Origin: Thermoplasmata archaeon
GTDB taxonomy: Archaea; Thermoplasmatota; Thermoplasmata; Lutacidiplasmatales; SKW197
Assembly (NCBI GenBank): GCA_026414225.1
Contig: JAOAJK010000003.1
Span: 62,001 to 126,000, forward strand
Direction: 5' to 3'
Length of the DNA: 64,000 nucleotides
The translations under genes were made by a program, and so were the position numbers. Positions 38,620 through 48,799 of this stretch are shown here, piece by piece. Position 1 is the first letter of the stretch, and every line of letters starts with the position of its first letter. Under the pieces are notes generated by a model. The model did not search any database. It saw nothing but the letters and a program-made list of their open reading frames with translations, and had not been told where the DNA came from.

Positions 38620-39810
38620 ATGATGCACAAAAAGACAATACGGGATGTTGATGTGAAAGGAAAGCGGGTGCTGGTGCGCGTAGATTTCAACGTGCCGCTC
38701 GATAAGACCACCTTCGCAGTGAAGGACGACACGAGAATCAAGGAGGCGCTACCCACAATAAAGTACCTGATGGAGCACGGGGCCAAGACAATCCTCGTTT
38801 CCCACTTGGGCAGACCTAAGGGAAAGGACCAGAACCTGAAAATGGACAATGTGGCGAAGAAGCTGGAAGAATTGCTCGGAAAACCTGTGATGAAGCTCGA
38901 TGACACCGTGGGAGATGCAGTGAAAGGCGCGGTTGCAAAGATGAAGGAGGGCGATGTGTGCCTTCTCGAGAATGTGAGGTTTTACCCGGAGGAAGAAAAG
39001 AATGACCCGGAGTTCTCCAAAAAACTGGCTGAGCTGGCAGACCTCTATGTGAACGATGCGTTTGGCACTGCCCACAGGGCCCACTCCTCGACTGCCGGCG
39101 TTGCCCAGTTTCTCCCTGCAGTTGCTGGCTTCCTGATTGAGAAGGAGGTGACAGTGATGGGTAAGGCCCTCTCAAACCCGGAAAAACCGTTTATAGCGGT
39201 GCTCGGCGGGGCTAAGGTTTCCGATAAAATCGGAGTAATAGAGAATCTGCTTCCAAAAGTGAATGCAATTCTGATAGGCGGTGCAATGGCCTTCACATTC
39301 TTGAAGGCAAAGGGATACACAGTTGGCAAATCCCTGGTTGAGGATGACAAGCTCGGCGTCGCCACGGAAATAATGAAGAAGGCGGAGGAGAAAGGCGTGA
39401 AGCTCCATCTACCCGTTGATGTAGTGGTTGCAGACAAACCTGATGACACTGCAACTGTCGTGAAGACTGTAAAGGTCGGGGAGATACCTGCAGACCTCGT
39501 GGGTGTCGACATTGGCCCGGAAACTGCAAAGATTTTCAGCGGGGTAATAGTGAATGCGAAAACAGTAATCTGGAATGGACCGATGGGCGTTTTCGAGGCA
39601 AAGAAATTCAGGGAGGGCACAAGAGCCATCGCCGAAGCCCTTTCAAAGGTGAAGGGCACAACCATTGTCGGTGGTGGCGACAGTGCTTCGGCAATCCAGA
39701 AGCTTGGATTTGGAGATAAGGTCTCCCACATTTCCACTGGTGGTGGGGCCAGCCTTGAATTCCTGGAGGGCCGAGAACTTCCCGGAATTGCGGTCCTCCA
39801 GAACAAATAA
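38620..39810 (+). CDS. pgk: phosphoglycerate kinase, bacterial-type sequence
   Basis: 396 aa; [102 protein letters not shown]. Confidence 0.97.
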   Translation: MMHKKTIRDVDVKGKRVLVRVDFNVPLDKTTFAVKDDTRIKEALPTIKYLMEHGAKTILVSHLGRPKGKDQNLKMDNVAKKLEELLGKPVMKLDDTVGDAVKGAVAKMKEGDVCLLENVRFYPEEEKNDPEFSKKLAELADLYVNDAFGTAHRAHSSTAGVAQFLPAVAGFLIEKEVTVMGKALSNPEKPFIAVLGGAKVSDKIGVIENLLPKVNAILIGGAMAFTFLKAKGYTVGKSLVEDDKLGVATEIMKKAEEKGVKLHLPVDVVVADKPDDTATVVKTVKVGEIPADLVGVDIGPETAKIFSGVIVNAKTVIWNGPMGVFEAKKFREGTRAIAEALSKVKGTTIVGGGDSASAIQKLGFGDKVSHISTGGGASLEFLEGRELPGIAVLQNK

Positions 39811-39828
39811 TCTCTTTTTTTCCTTTTT

Positions 39829-40638
39829 ATGAGAATTGCGGTTAAATTTGGATACGATGGGACTTTGTTTCATGGTTATCAGCGGCAGAAGAATGCTGAA
39901 ACAGTCGAGGGCAAAATCCTCAATTTTCTTCTGGAGAAACAGATTCTAATCGAAAAACCCGGATTTGCAAGTGCTTCTAGAACAGATGCAGGCGTGTCCG
40001 CCCTCGGCAATGTAATTGCGTTCAATACAATGGAAAAGCCAGAAAAAATTCTCGGAATGCTCAACACGGTCTCTGACGCAATCTGGTTCCTTGGCTATGC
40101 AATCGTGCCTGAAAAATTCAATCCAAGACATGCAAAGGAACGCTGGTATCGGTATTTTCTTTCAAAGAGGAACTGGAGGGACAGGGGGAAACTTGAGCAG
40201 GCACTTTCCGTTTTTACCGGTGTTCATGATTTCCGGAATTTTGCAAGACCATCCGAGCGAAAAACATTGAGGGAGATATTCAAGATAGATGTTTCTGATG
40301 CCGATTCCTTCTGGGTCATAGACCTCCACGGCACAAGTTTTCTCTGGGGGATGGCGCGGAAAATCATCGGAGCAGTTGAAGAGCTAGCTACTGGCAGGAT
40401 TACCGAACACCAGATTTTGGAGGCCCTGAATGCTAGAACGAGCATTGATTTTCCACTTGCTCCACCAGAGTTCCTTATTCTTATGGATGTGCGGTATGAC
40501 TTTGAGTTTGTTGCATCCGAGACTGTGAAAAGGAGATTGCAGAAAAAGATTGAAAAAAAATTCAGAACTCTGGTAGTAGAAAATGAGATATATAGAAATT
40601 TGAGGAAAATGGTTTCAGGATCTTTTTCTCCAGAGTAG
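39829..40638 (+). CDS. truA: tRNA pseudouridine synthase TruA
   Basis: RIAVKFGYDGTLFHGYQRQ...ASRTDAGVSALGNVIAF. Confidence 0.93.
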   Translation: MRIAVKFGYDGTLFHGYQRQKNAETVEGKILNFLLEKQILIEKPGFASASRTDAGVSALGNVIAFNTMEKPEKILGMLNTVSDAIWFLGYAIVPEKFNPRHAKERWYRYFLSKRNWRDRGKLEQALSVFTGVHDFRNFARPSERKTLREIFKIDVSDADSFWVIDLHGTSFLWGMARKIIGAVEELATGRITEHQILEALNARTSIDFPLAPPEFLILMDVRYDFEFVASETVKRRLQKKIEKKFRTLVVENEIYRNLRKMVSGSFSPE

Positions 40639-43600
40639 CACTAGACCGAGCATGAGCAGAATGATGTAGGGCAATGGAGAATACTGGATTTCGGTCACAG
40701 GTGCATCGGACAGGGAGAGCATCACGATGTCGTTGTCGTTGTTGGCAGTGTATTCACCAATCCCAGTCCATGTGCCCCCTTTATAGTAAATCTGGGAATA
40801 GAAGATGTCTGGCATGTATCCATTTTCCCTTGCACTCAGGGCTCTGGGGACGCTTCTGGGTATCGAGTCGGCAGTCAGGTATGTATCTGTAGAAACCGTT
40901 GTGAAGTTTGTGAGGGTTGAAATCACCCGCAGGTTCAGTGCCGAGTAGGGATTGTCCAGGTCACCGAAAACCAGCCAGAGTTTGCCATTTCCTTCTGCCA
41001 GCGAGGGTTCTGGAGAGTAAGAGGTGGAGTTTCCGAAAGGTCCGAGTGTGTTTGACCAGGTTCCACCAGCATAATCGTAATACTTCAGGTAGATTCTGAA
41101 GATACCTGATTGCTGTCTATCGCTTGCCCAGGCAAACCATACCTTGCCGTAGGAATCCTCAAAAAGGCCAGGATAGTAATTGTTTCCAGAAGAGTTTGTT
41201 TCGAGCGACCCGTGTGTCCAGGTGCTTCCATCATACTTTGCATACTTTATCGTTCTGTTGAGAGCAGAGCCCGTGCCCTGCGGGTTTCTTGAATAATAAG
41301 CCACCCAGGAATTACCATGGGAGTCGGTAAGTGAGTCAACCAGATAGTTTGCATAGTTTGTGTCAAGGTTGGGAAGCACCGCGGCACTGGTGAAACTCGC
41401 AGGGTTGTTTGGATTGCTAGAACGAACATACTTTATGTCCCAGTATCCATACTGGCTGTTGACAACCCTCAGGTCCTTGTAGAGCACCCAGATATAGCCA
41501 TTTTTGTCAACAAAAACACTCGGTTCATCCACCGTTGGCTGGGTGGAGTCCGAGGCACTGGCAACCAATCTATCCGTGGTCCAGGCCCCTCCTATAGTCT
41601 TGTAATTTACCCGTATATCCTTCCCGTTAAGCCAGGCAACAATAAGGTGATTCCCGCCGTCCGCCGCAATTGCTGGCTTGCTCACAATTCCCGCGGTAGT
41701 GCTCACCTTCTCCTTCTGCCAGATGATGCAGTCAGAGGAATACTTCAGCCAGATTTCAGGAGTCCCGTTTTCCTCGGACACATACACGATGTAAGTTACT
41801 CCGTTGTGTCTCAGCACATCTAAATCTGACTGGGATTTGTTCTCGGTTGCAACACACATCGGTGCCAGAGGAACTCTGTCACTCACTACCAGCTTGTAAA
41901 TTATGCAGCTCTTGATGCTCGTATTTGTCTGGGAGGTCACAGTAAACTTGATTTCATAGGTGCCTAGGGCTACGGTACTGCCAACGTTTACATTTGCAGA
42001 AAGCAGGTGCGAGTTCATCGATGCAACGGTGACAGAGTTCTGGGAGGGTGTTACTGTAACACCAGGCGGCGCCCATGTGGATATCTGAAGGGTATCTTGA
42101 GCTGTACCCATGTTCCAGACATTGAAATTTACGGTGGTGGAATCCCCGTTTCTCAAAATCAGGTACCATTTCTCGCTTGAAGTTATGCCCACCGATACGG
42201 CCTCACTGGGTCCAAGGGCGGCCGTGGCGACCATTGCAAATTTCTGGGGGCCCTGGGAAATTGTTTGAGCCCTGACTTCAAAGGTCCATGTGCCGGTTGC
42301 GGGTTCCTTCACATACACATTCTCAACGGTGTTCACATTATCCGTAGTTGAGGGATTGGGAGTAGACCAGGAGTTCGTGAACTTGTTACCGTAGTACTTG
42401 GTGCCGTTGGGGGCGGTAACGACCAGGTTGAGGTCATTGTCCAGCTTGCTTCCGAGAGGGAAGAAGCCACCAGCGGGGGGATCTGTCCATACAAGGGTTA
42501 CCCTCAGCGGGACAGAGGAATTATAAATCTGAACGGTTGTTGTGGAGCTTGCTCCCTGGCTTAAACCAGTTGTGTTGTCCCAGTATCTCATTGTGGCTGG
42601 TGGTTGCGGGAACAGCACATTCCTCAAATTTATTCTCCCCCAGCCCTGGTCGTTGCTTGGATACCCGTAGCCAAGGTCAACTGCACTGTTTATTGCAGAC
42701 GCTTTAAGCAGAGCCCCAGAAGGCGTGACACCTTTGTTAACATAATATTCCCTGATGAGTGCCAGGGCACCCGCAGTCAGGGGGGTCGCCATCGAAGTTC
42801 CACCCATGAAGCAGTAGTCCTCAACCCCGTCGTGGTCCGCGTCCCAGGGCAAGTGGCCCCATGAAATATCGCTGGACATCTGGGTTGACCTTGCGGAGAG
42901 AATCCAGGTGCCTGGTGCAACCACATCTGGCTTTATTCTGTTATCCGAAGTTGGGCCCCGTGAGGAAAACGAGGCAATCTGTGAGGGATTATCTGAATCC
43001 CCGCCATACTCGGGTCTCAGATTTTCCGAGGCACCGACAGTGAGAGGATTGGTGGCGAGCCCTGGGCTGGCTACTGTGCTGCTTCCGGGACCAGAGTTTC
43101 CTGCAGCAAACACAAAAATGGTGTCATTATGGGTCCACATAAATTCATCAATCGGCGGAGAAGTGGTGTCAAGCCCAAACAGAGGCGTTCCACCCCAGCT
43201 GTTCGAGGAAATTCTTGCGCCTGCGTTATAAAAATCGTTAAGTCCTGAGCTTAACCAGCTACTTATTCCACCGAGCGACCCATCTGTGTTGGCAACATTC
43301 TGCACATAAATTTTGGCCCTCGGTGCACTTCCAGCAAAGGAGTTGTCAAAGTTATCATCCAATGTAGAAAAACCCTGGTAAACCTCTGAAAGATAACCGT
43401 TGCCTAGAATTGAGCCAGCGCAATGAGTTCCGTGTCCCACGGTATCCGTGGAGGCACTCCCATAGTTTTTGAAGGCCACAACCCTACCCTGAAAGTCCTC
43501 ATGGAGTGTGGCATTGTTCTGGGTATCTAGGCCCGTGTCCGCAATTGCCACAATCTGGTTGGTTCCGAGGAGATTTCTCCCAAGTGCGTTTCTCTCGCCT

Positions 43601-44430
43601 GACCACGCATTGAATGTCTCGATGAACCTTGATGCAATGTCATTTTGGATTCTGTACACTGGGGACCGTCCGACAGCAGAGACCTCCGGGAGTTTTGCAA
43701 TTCTTATCAAATCTGCACCATCTCCGTAAAATGTAGCGGTGGTCCCGAGCACAGGAGACGAATATTCTATTTCAGGGTAAATTCCATAGCCATTCAATGT
43801 TTGAATCACATGGACCACATTTTCTCCGGGGAGGACTGCAAATGCAAATTTTCCATACGGAGCGTCAATGTCATCGAGGTTGTTGAATTTATAGGAGGGA
43901 TGGTAGTTTCCGCAGAATATTAATTTCTCGGTCTGAACAAGGAGGGATATCTCTGTAACAGGGTATTTTATCAGCAGTCCATTGTTGTGGAGCGTCGTGT
44001 AAACGGTGCCTTTCTCCAGAATTTTCTTTACGGATGTTTCGGGAATTGGACCATGGAACTGGATCACATAATATCCGTAAAACCCGTCAAATGCAGGAAT
44101 TTTAAGGGCCGCAGGAATTTCCGGCTCGCCTTTGGATGTATCAAATGTGTATCTGCCAACGGAGAGCATCGTTGGCTCCTCAACCACGGTAATCTCAAAC
44201 CCTGCCGCTCTCAGATAATTGAATTCTAGGGTGGAGAGTTTTGCTGTCACAAATCCGCCGTAGTCCCTCAAGATTTCAAATCCTGATGGCAATGTCCCCC
44301 CATTCTTCCAGATTATGTAAAGGTCTCCAGATTTCTCACCGGTTGCCAGTCCGTTTCCGGCAGCGGCCTGCACCGCACACTGGGCAATCAAGGCAAACAG
44401 AATCGCACATACAACTGCAGTTCTCCTCAT
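40615..44430 (-). CDS. secreted subtilisin-like (S8) serine protease, multidomain, C-terminally anchored
   Basis: 1271 aa; VAIADTGLDTQNN (Asp), GHGTHCAGSILG (His), MGGTSMATPLTAGALAL (Ser); signal peptide; C-term YSPLPYIILLMLGLVLLWRKRS. Confidence 0.93.
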   Translation of the reverse strand: MRRTAVVCAILFALIAQCAVQAAAGNGLATGEKSGDLYIIWKNGGTLPSGFEILRDYGGFVTAKLSTLEFNYLRAAGFEITVVEEPTMLSVGRYTFDTSKGEPEIPAALKIPAFDGFYGYYVIQFHGPIPETSVKKILEKGTVYTTLHNNGLLIKYPVTEISLLVQTEKLIFCGNYHPSYKFNNLDDIDAPYGKFAFAVLPGENVVHVIQTLNGYGIYPEIEYSSPVLGTTATFYGDGADLIRIAKLPEVSAVGRSPVYRIQNDIASRFIETFNAWSGERNALGRNLLGTNQIVAIADTGLDTQNNATLHEDFQGRVVAFKNYGSASTDTVGHGTHCAGSILGNGYLSEVYQGFSTLDDNFDNSFAGSAPRAKIYVQNVANTDGSLGGISSWLSSGLNDFYNAGARISSNSWGGTPLFGLDTTSPPIDEFMWTHNDTIFVFAAGNSGPGSSTVASPGLATNPLTVGASENLRPEYGGDSDNPSQIASFSSRGPTSDNRIKPDVVAPGTWILSARSTQMSSDISWGHLPWDADHDGVEDYCFMGGTSMATPLTAGALALIREYYVNKGVTPSGALLKASAINSAVDLGYGYPSNDQGWGRINLRNVLFPQPPATMRYWDNTTGLSQGASSTTTVQIYNSSVPLRVTLVWTDPPAGGFFPLGSKLDNDLNLVVTAPNGTKYYGNKFTNSWSTPNPSTTDNVNTVENVYVKEPATGTWTFEVRAQTISQGPQKFAMVATAALGPSEAVSVGITSSEKWYLILRNGDSTTVNFNVWNMGTAQDTLQISTWAPPGVTVTPSQNSVTVASMNSHLLSANVNVGSTVALGTYEIKFTVTSQTNTSIKSCIIYKLVVSDRVPLAPMCVATENKSQSDLDVLRHNGVTYIVYVSEENGTPEIWLKYSSDCIIWQKEKVSTTAGIVSKPAIAADGGNHLIVAWLNGKDIRVNYKTIGGAWTTDRLVASASDSTQPTVDEPSVFVDKNGYIWVLYKDLRVVNSQYGYWDIKYVRSSNPNNPASFTSAAVLPNLDTNYANYLVDSLTDSHGNSWVAYYSRNPQGTGSALNRTIKYAKYDGSTWTHGSLETNSSGNNYYPGLFEDSYGKVWFAWASDRQQSGIFRIYLKYYDYAGGTWSNTLGPFGNSTSYSPEPSLAEGNGKLWLVFGDLDNPYSALNLRVISTLTNFTTVSTDTYLTADSIPRSVPRALSARENGYMPDIFYSQIYYKGGTWTGIGEYTANNDNDIVMLSLSDAPVTEIQYSPLPYIILLMLGLVLLWRKRS

Positions 44431-44615
44431 TTTGCAACACCCCGTTTTGTGTGGACCTACCTTCCCTATTGGTGAAGAAGTATATAATTATTTTTGGAAA
44501 GATGGAAGGTTTGTTAACTGGCTGATTGCATCAGTAACTTCCATTCGCTCCCAGGTTTACTAAATGGTTGATACCCTGGAAGGAAAGTATCAGCAATAAA
44601 AAGAAAAAGTTTTTT

Positions 44616-45680
44616 TCACAGTTCTGGCAGACCGAGGAATTCAGTTGCCATTTCAAGGAAGGTGTAGTCCCTCACCCTGGCAAGGTGCTTGACCGAATAC
44701 AGCACCGAGGTCGTAGTGTCCACCATTTTCGGGTTTGCCTTCGCAATTACTCCAAGTCTCTTTCTGTGCGACTCAACATACTCTGCGTAAGACCGGTGGG
44801 CAGACAGGTAAACGCCATCGGTGTTACTTGCCACCGCGAAGAATGCCGGAACCTCGGAGAGTGCATCAGCTAGCACATCTACTTTCTTCTCAATCTCAAT
44901 GCCGATGTTGAAACGGTCATGGGTAAACGCAATCAACTCCAGTCCGAGTTTTTCGATGGATAAATCCCTTGCTGGCTGGATAACCTTACCCGCGAATCGC
45001 CTCCTCATGGATGCCACTGCCTGCCGGGATAACTTTGTTTTGTCTGAAACAACAACATCCGTTCCTTCTGGGGCCGCAAGGAAGCCGGCGACACCCAATC
45101 TCTCCTTTTTCGTGAGGGAAATTACTTCCTTCACGCCGAAGAGGGGATGCGGTTCCACTTTTCTTTCGCTGGCAGACACTTCCAGATTAAACATTGTCCG
45201 GACCACCGGGGCGTATTCGAAGAAGTTGAACACATAGGTGCCTTCCGCAGGGAAAAATACCGTATTCCAGTTTTCCAGCGGGAGCCCTTTTGCCTGCATG
45301 GCTGCTTTGAAGCTCTCGCTTGTTTTCAGGGCGCCAGTGTAGTTCTTCTCGTAACCGATCGCTATGTCTGCCATTCCATCGGTAAGCATATAGAAGGTGT
45401 TCTTGCCAATTTCCTTGTAGAAGTTCTCACCAACCCCCTTCACGAGCCGGTTTAGGGACCCGTAGCTTACCGTGAGAAGTTCTGCACCCATGTTGGGCAT
45501 GAGGGCGATGTTGACTCCCCTATAAATCCCCATGTTCCGCAATCTCCGTCTTATTGCAGTCACTGTGGAAAGCTTCAGCCTGGTCATTTTCGCCAGTTCC
45601 TTGTCCGTCGAAGTCGGGTATTTCATTATGTAATACAGAGCATATTTTTCTTTTGGTGTTAGAATGTCCTTTCTCCTCAT
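44616..45680 (-). CDS. HTH-containing transcriptional regulator-like protein
   Basis: 354 aa; N-term LTPKEKYALYYIMKYPTSTDKELAKMTRLKLSTVTAIRRRLRNMGIYR winged-HTH-like; second HTH-like DKTKLSRQAVASMRRRF. Confidence 0.7.
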   Translation of the reverse strand: MRRKDILTPKEKYALYYIMKYPTSTDKELAKMTRLKLSTVTAIRRRLRNMGIYRGVNIALMPNMGAELLTVSYGSLNRLVKGVGENFYKEIGKNTFYMLTDGMADIAIGYEKNYTGALKTSESFKAAMQAKGLPLENWNTVFFPAEGTYVFNFFEYAPVVRTMFNLEVSASERKVEPHPLFGVKEVISLTKKERLGVAGFLAAPEGTDVVVSDKTKLSRQAVASMRRRFAGKVIQPARDLSIEKLGLELIAFTHDRFNIGIEIEKKVDVLADALSEVPAFFAVASNTDGVYLSAHRSYAEYVESHRKRLGVIAKANPKMVDTTTSVLYSVKHLARVRDYTFLEMATEFLGLPEL

Positions 45681-45844
45681 GATTGGAAGTATATCACGGT
45701 AAGATATTAATTTTTTGGTTTAGACATTGTCCCTTCCGTTCTAAATTTAGATTTAATTGGCTATACATTTATTTTTGGGTGCATTAAGTTTTCTTGTTTT
45801 CCGACCAATAACCTTTATTTATATTCTCATTTATCAGGGTAACT

Positions 45845-46789
45845 ATGTATCTGAGAATCTCAAAATCCGACCTGGCCGGGATTCCCCCAAAGCTCACAAA
45901 GGAAAAAGTTGCCGGGCTGATTGACCACACGGAACTGAAGCCGCATGTTCTGACAAAAAAAATTCACTCGCTGTGCGATGAAGCAGAACGATACGGGTTT
46001 GCCTCTATCTGCGTGAATTCTGGAAGGGTAAAGGAAGCAACGGAATACATCCGTGCAAAGGACTTGGACGTGCTCGTGTGCTCTGTCGTGGGGTTTCCCC
46101 TCGGACAGATGAAGATTGAGGCAAAGGCATATGAGACCAAGCTGGCAGTGGAGGATGGAGCCGAAGAGATAGACACGGTTATAAATGTGGGCAAGCTGCG
46201 GGAGTTAAGCACCGCTAAGGGTCAAGAGAAGGAAACAATTCGCAGGTTCCTTTTAAACGATGTGGGAGAAGTTGTGAAGGCAGCGGATGGCAAAATTGTG
46301 AAGGTGATTCTGGAAACCGGTTTTCTTACTGACGAGGAGATTGCTGAGGGCTGCAGAATCAGTGTTGAGGCCGGTGCCCATTTTGTCAAGACATCCACCG
46401 GGTTTGGACCGATGGGTGCGCTTCCCGCTCATCTGAAGCTGATGCGAGAAACAGCTGGGAGAAAAAAGGGAGTTAAGGCCTCCGGAGGGGTTACAAATTT
46501 CCTTGACATGGTGCGGTGTATCTATGCATGTGCAAATGATGAAGAACTCCTGAACCCCGTTTACTTCAGAATAGGGACTAGTTCCGGGATCAACATCGTA
46601 AACACAGTTTCGTGGCTCAAATACACCGATAACTGGTTCATTGACGAAATTCCCTGCAGATACTGTCCGAGTAACTTTGTTTCCAAACTGCCTGAAGAAA
46701 TAAAAGATTACTATGTAGCGAAGTGCAGGAACTGTCAGATACTGACACCTGCGGAAATTGAGGAAAGGAGGAAACACCACAAGTTGTAG
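45845..46789 (+). CDS. deoC: deoxyribose-phosphate aldolase with C-terminal CxxC zinc-ribbon-like extension
   Basis: LIDHTELKPHVLTKKI, SVVGFPLG, VKVILETGFLTDEEI, FVKTSTGFGPMGA, KASGGV; C-terminal CRYCPSNF...CRNCQI. Confidence 0.9.
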   Translation: MYLRISKSDLAGIPPKLTKEKVAGLIDHTELKPHVLTKKIHSLCDEAERYGFASICVNSGRVKEATEYIRAKDLDVLVCSVVGFPLGQMKIEAKAYETKLAVEDGAEEIDTVINVGKLRELSTAKGQEKETIRRFLLNDVGEVVKAADGKIVKVILETGFLTDEEIAEGCRISVEAGAHFVKTSTGFGPMGALPAHLKLMRETAGRKKGVKASGGVTNFLDMVRCIYACANDEELLNPVYFRIGTSSGINIVNTVSWLKYTDNWFIDEIPCRYCPSNFVSKLPEEIKDYYVAKCRNCQILTPAEIEERRKHHKL

Positions 46790-46800
46790 GAGGCGAAAGA

Positions 46801-48567
46801 ATGAATGGATGGTGTGGAAAATTGTTAAGAATCAATCTCACGGAAAAAACTGGTAAAGTTGAGAACCTGGATGAGAACATTCTGCGGAATTTTATCGGGG
46901 GCAGGGGCCTGGGTGCAAAGCTCCTGTATGATGAGGTAAAGCCGGAGACGGAACCACTCTCGGCTGAGAATAAACTGATCTTCACGGTCGGGCCACTTAC
47001 TGCAACCGGCGCACCGACCGCCGGAAGATACTCGATAACAAGCAAGTCACCCCTCACAGGCACGATTTTTGACTCGAACTCTGGTGGACATTTTGGGCTG
47101 GAGATTAAGAAGGCGGGCTACGATGCGGTTGTGATTGAAGGAACCGCGGAAAAACTTACATACCTGTTTGTGAATGATGAAAATGTAAGATTTGAAGATG
47201 CGTCCGAGCTTGCAGGGCTCGATACCCATACAACCACCGACAAAGTTTTGGCAGGGACGGATGAAAGGGCGAGGGTTGCCTGCATCGGTCCAGCAGGTGA
47301 GAAACTTGGATTGATCGGCTGCATAATCAACGACCGTCACAGGGCTGCAGGTAGGGGAGGTCTGGGTGCGGTTATGGGCTCAAAGAATCTGAAGGCGATT
47401 GCAGTCCTGGGCACAGGGAGTCCAGCGATTGCACAGCCAGAGAGGTTTGAGGCAGCAAAAAAGCTTGCCCAGGAGGCAATTGCGAAGAACCCTGTGACAA
47501 AGGATGCCCTGCCGAATTATGGGACTGCGGTGCTTGTGAATGTAATCAACGAAATCGGGGCTTTGCCAACGAAGAACTACCAGGAGGGCATATTCAAGGA
47601 TGCGGATGCAATTTCTGGCGAGACAATTCGGGAGCGAATATTTGTCCGGAGGAGTGCCTGCGGGCACTGCCCGATTGCTTGCGGGAGGGTTACAAGGGCC
47701 GGGGGCGAGGAGGGCGAGGGCCCGGAGTATGAAACGGTCTGGGCTTTCGGCGCTGACTGCGGGGTGAATGATATCGAGAAGATTGCGATTGCCAACTACA
47801 AGTGCAACCGTTACGGGCTGGACACAATCTCGACGGGTGCAACAATTGCGTGTGCAATGGAACTGAGTGAGAGGGGCGTGATTACCGAGTACATCAGGTT
47901 TGGAAATGCGGATGCAGTGCTCCAGCTAATTGACAAAATTGGAAGCATGGAGGGGATTGGAGAAAAGCTGGCCATGGGGTCTTACAGGTTTGCAAAGGAA
48001 TACGGTGCGGAGGAATATTCAATGAGCGTGAAGGGGCTTGAGCTGCCCGCTTACGACCCCCGGGGCGTCCAGGGGATGGGCCTTGCTTATGCGACATCAA
48101 ACAGGGGTGGCTGTCATCTGAGGGGCTACATGACCGCACCGGAGGTCCTTGGAAATCCTTACATGGTGGACAGGTTGAAAACCGAGGGAAAGGCAGGACT
48201 GACCGTTCTTCTGCAGAACATTTCTGCGGCTGTGGACTCGCTCGTGCTCTGCAGGTTTTCACAGTTCGGGCTGAACCCAGAACATTATGCGGAGATGCTC
48301 TCCGCTGCTACGGGTATTGACTACAGCGACACGGATTTGCTGCTTGCGGGAGAACGGATTTACAACCTGGAACGGGTATACAATGTAAGGGCTCGTGTTC
48401 CCGGCGATACTCTCCCGAAGCGGTTGCTTACGGAGAAGTTGAAGGAAGGGCATTCAAAGGGGTATGTTGTGGAGCTGGACACAATGCTGCGGCAGTACTA
48501 CGAGATACGGGGCTGGGATGAAAACGGAGTGCCACTGAAAGAGACATTAAAGCGGCTCGGGTTGTGA
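46801..48567 (+). CDS. tungsten-containing aldehyde:ferredoxin oxidoreductase
   Basis: 588 aa; GKLLRINLTEKTGKVENLDE, GGRGLGAKLLYDEV, HRAAGRGGLGAVMGSKNLKAIAV, RRSACGHCPIACGR. Confidence 0.95.
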   Translation: MNGWCGKLLRINLTEKTGKVENLDENILRNFIGGRGLGAKLLYDEVKPETEPLSAENKLIFTVGPLTATGAPTAGRYSITSKSPLTGTIFDSNSGGHFGLEIKKAGYDAVVIEGTAEKLTYLFVNDENVRFEDASELAGLDTHTTTDKVLAGTDERARVACIGPAGEKLGLIGCIINDRHRAAGRGGLGAVMGSKNLKAIAVLGTGSPAIAQPERFEAAKKLAQEAIAKNPVTKDALPNYGTAVLVNVINEIGALPTKNYQEGIFKDADAISGETIRERIFVRRSACGHCPIACGRVTRAGGEEGEGPEYETVWAFGADCGVNDIEKIAIANYKCNRYGLDTISTGATIACAMELSERGVITEYIRFGNADAVLQLIDKIGSMEGIGEKLAMGSYRFAKEYGAEEYSMSVKGLELPAYDPRGVQGMGLAYATSNRGGCHLRGYMTAPEVLGNPYMVDRLKTEGKAGLTVLLQNISAAVDSLVLCRFSQFGLNPEHYAEMLSAATGIDYSDTDLLLAGERIYNLERVYNVRARVPGDTLPKRLLTEKLKEGHSKGYVVELDTMLRQYYEIRGWDENGVPLKETLKRLGL

Positions 48568-48799
48568 GATGCGGAAATGCGAACTGGATGCACTGAATTA
48601 TCCGCCATCCCCGTGAACCTTGGGACTATGCATGAATGTTCATTATGTCCGTTGGCAGAAACCTCAAAATCTATGGACGGATTACCTGCCACCACATGCG
48701 TTCACGATGTTGCTTGACAAATACACATACAAAGAAATGGCAAATGTTAAATATGCGAATAATATTATGAAAAATACATCTAACATATGGAGGAGAACT

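Noticed and set aside
39045-39806. 253 aa minus-strand ORF opposite pgk
   Set aside because: Antisense shadow of PGK with S/T/P-rich low-information translation.
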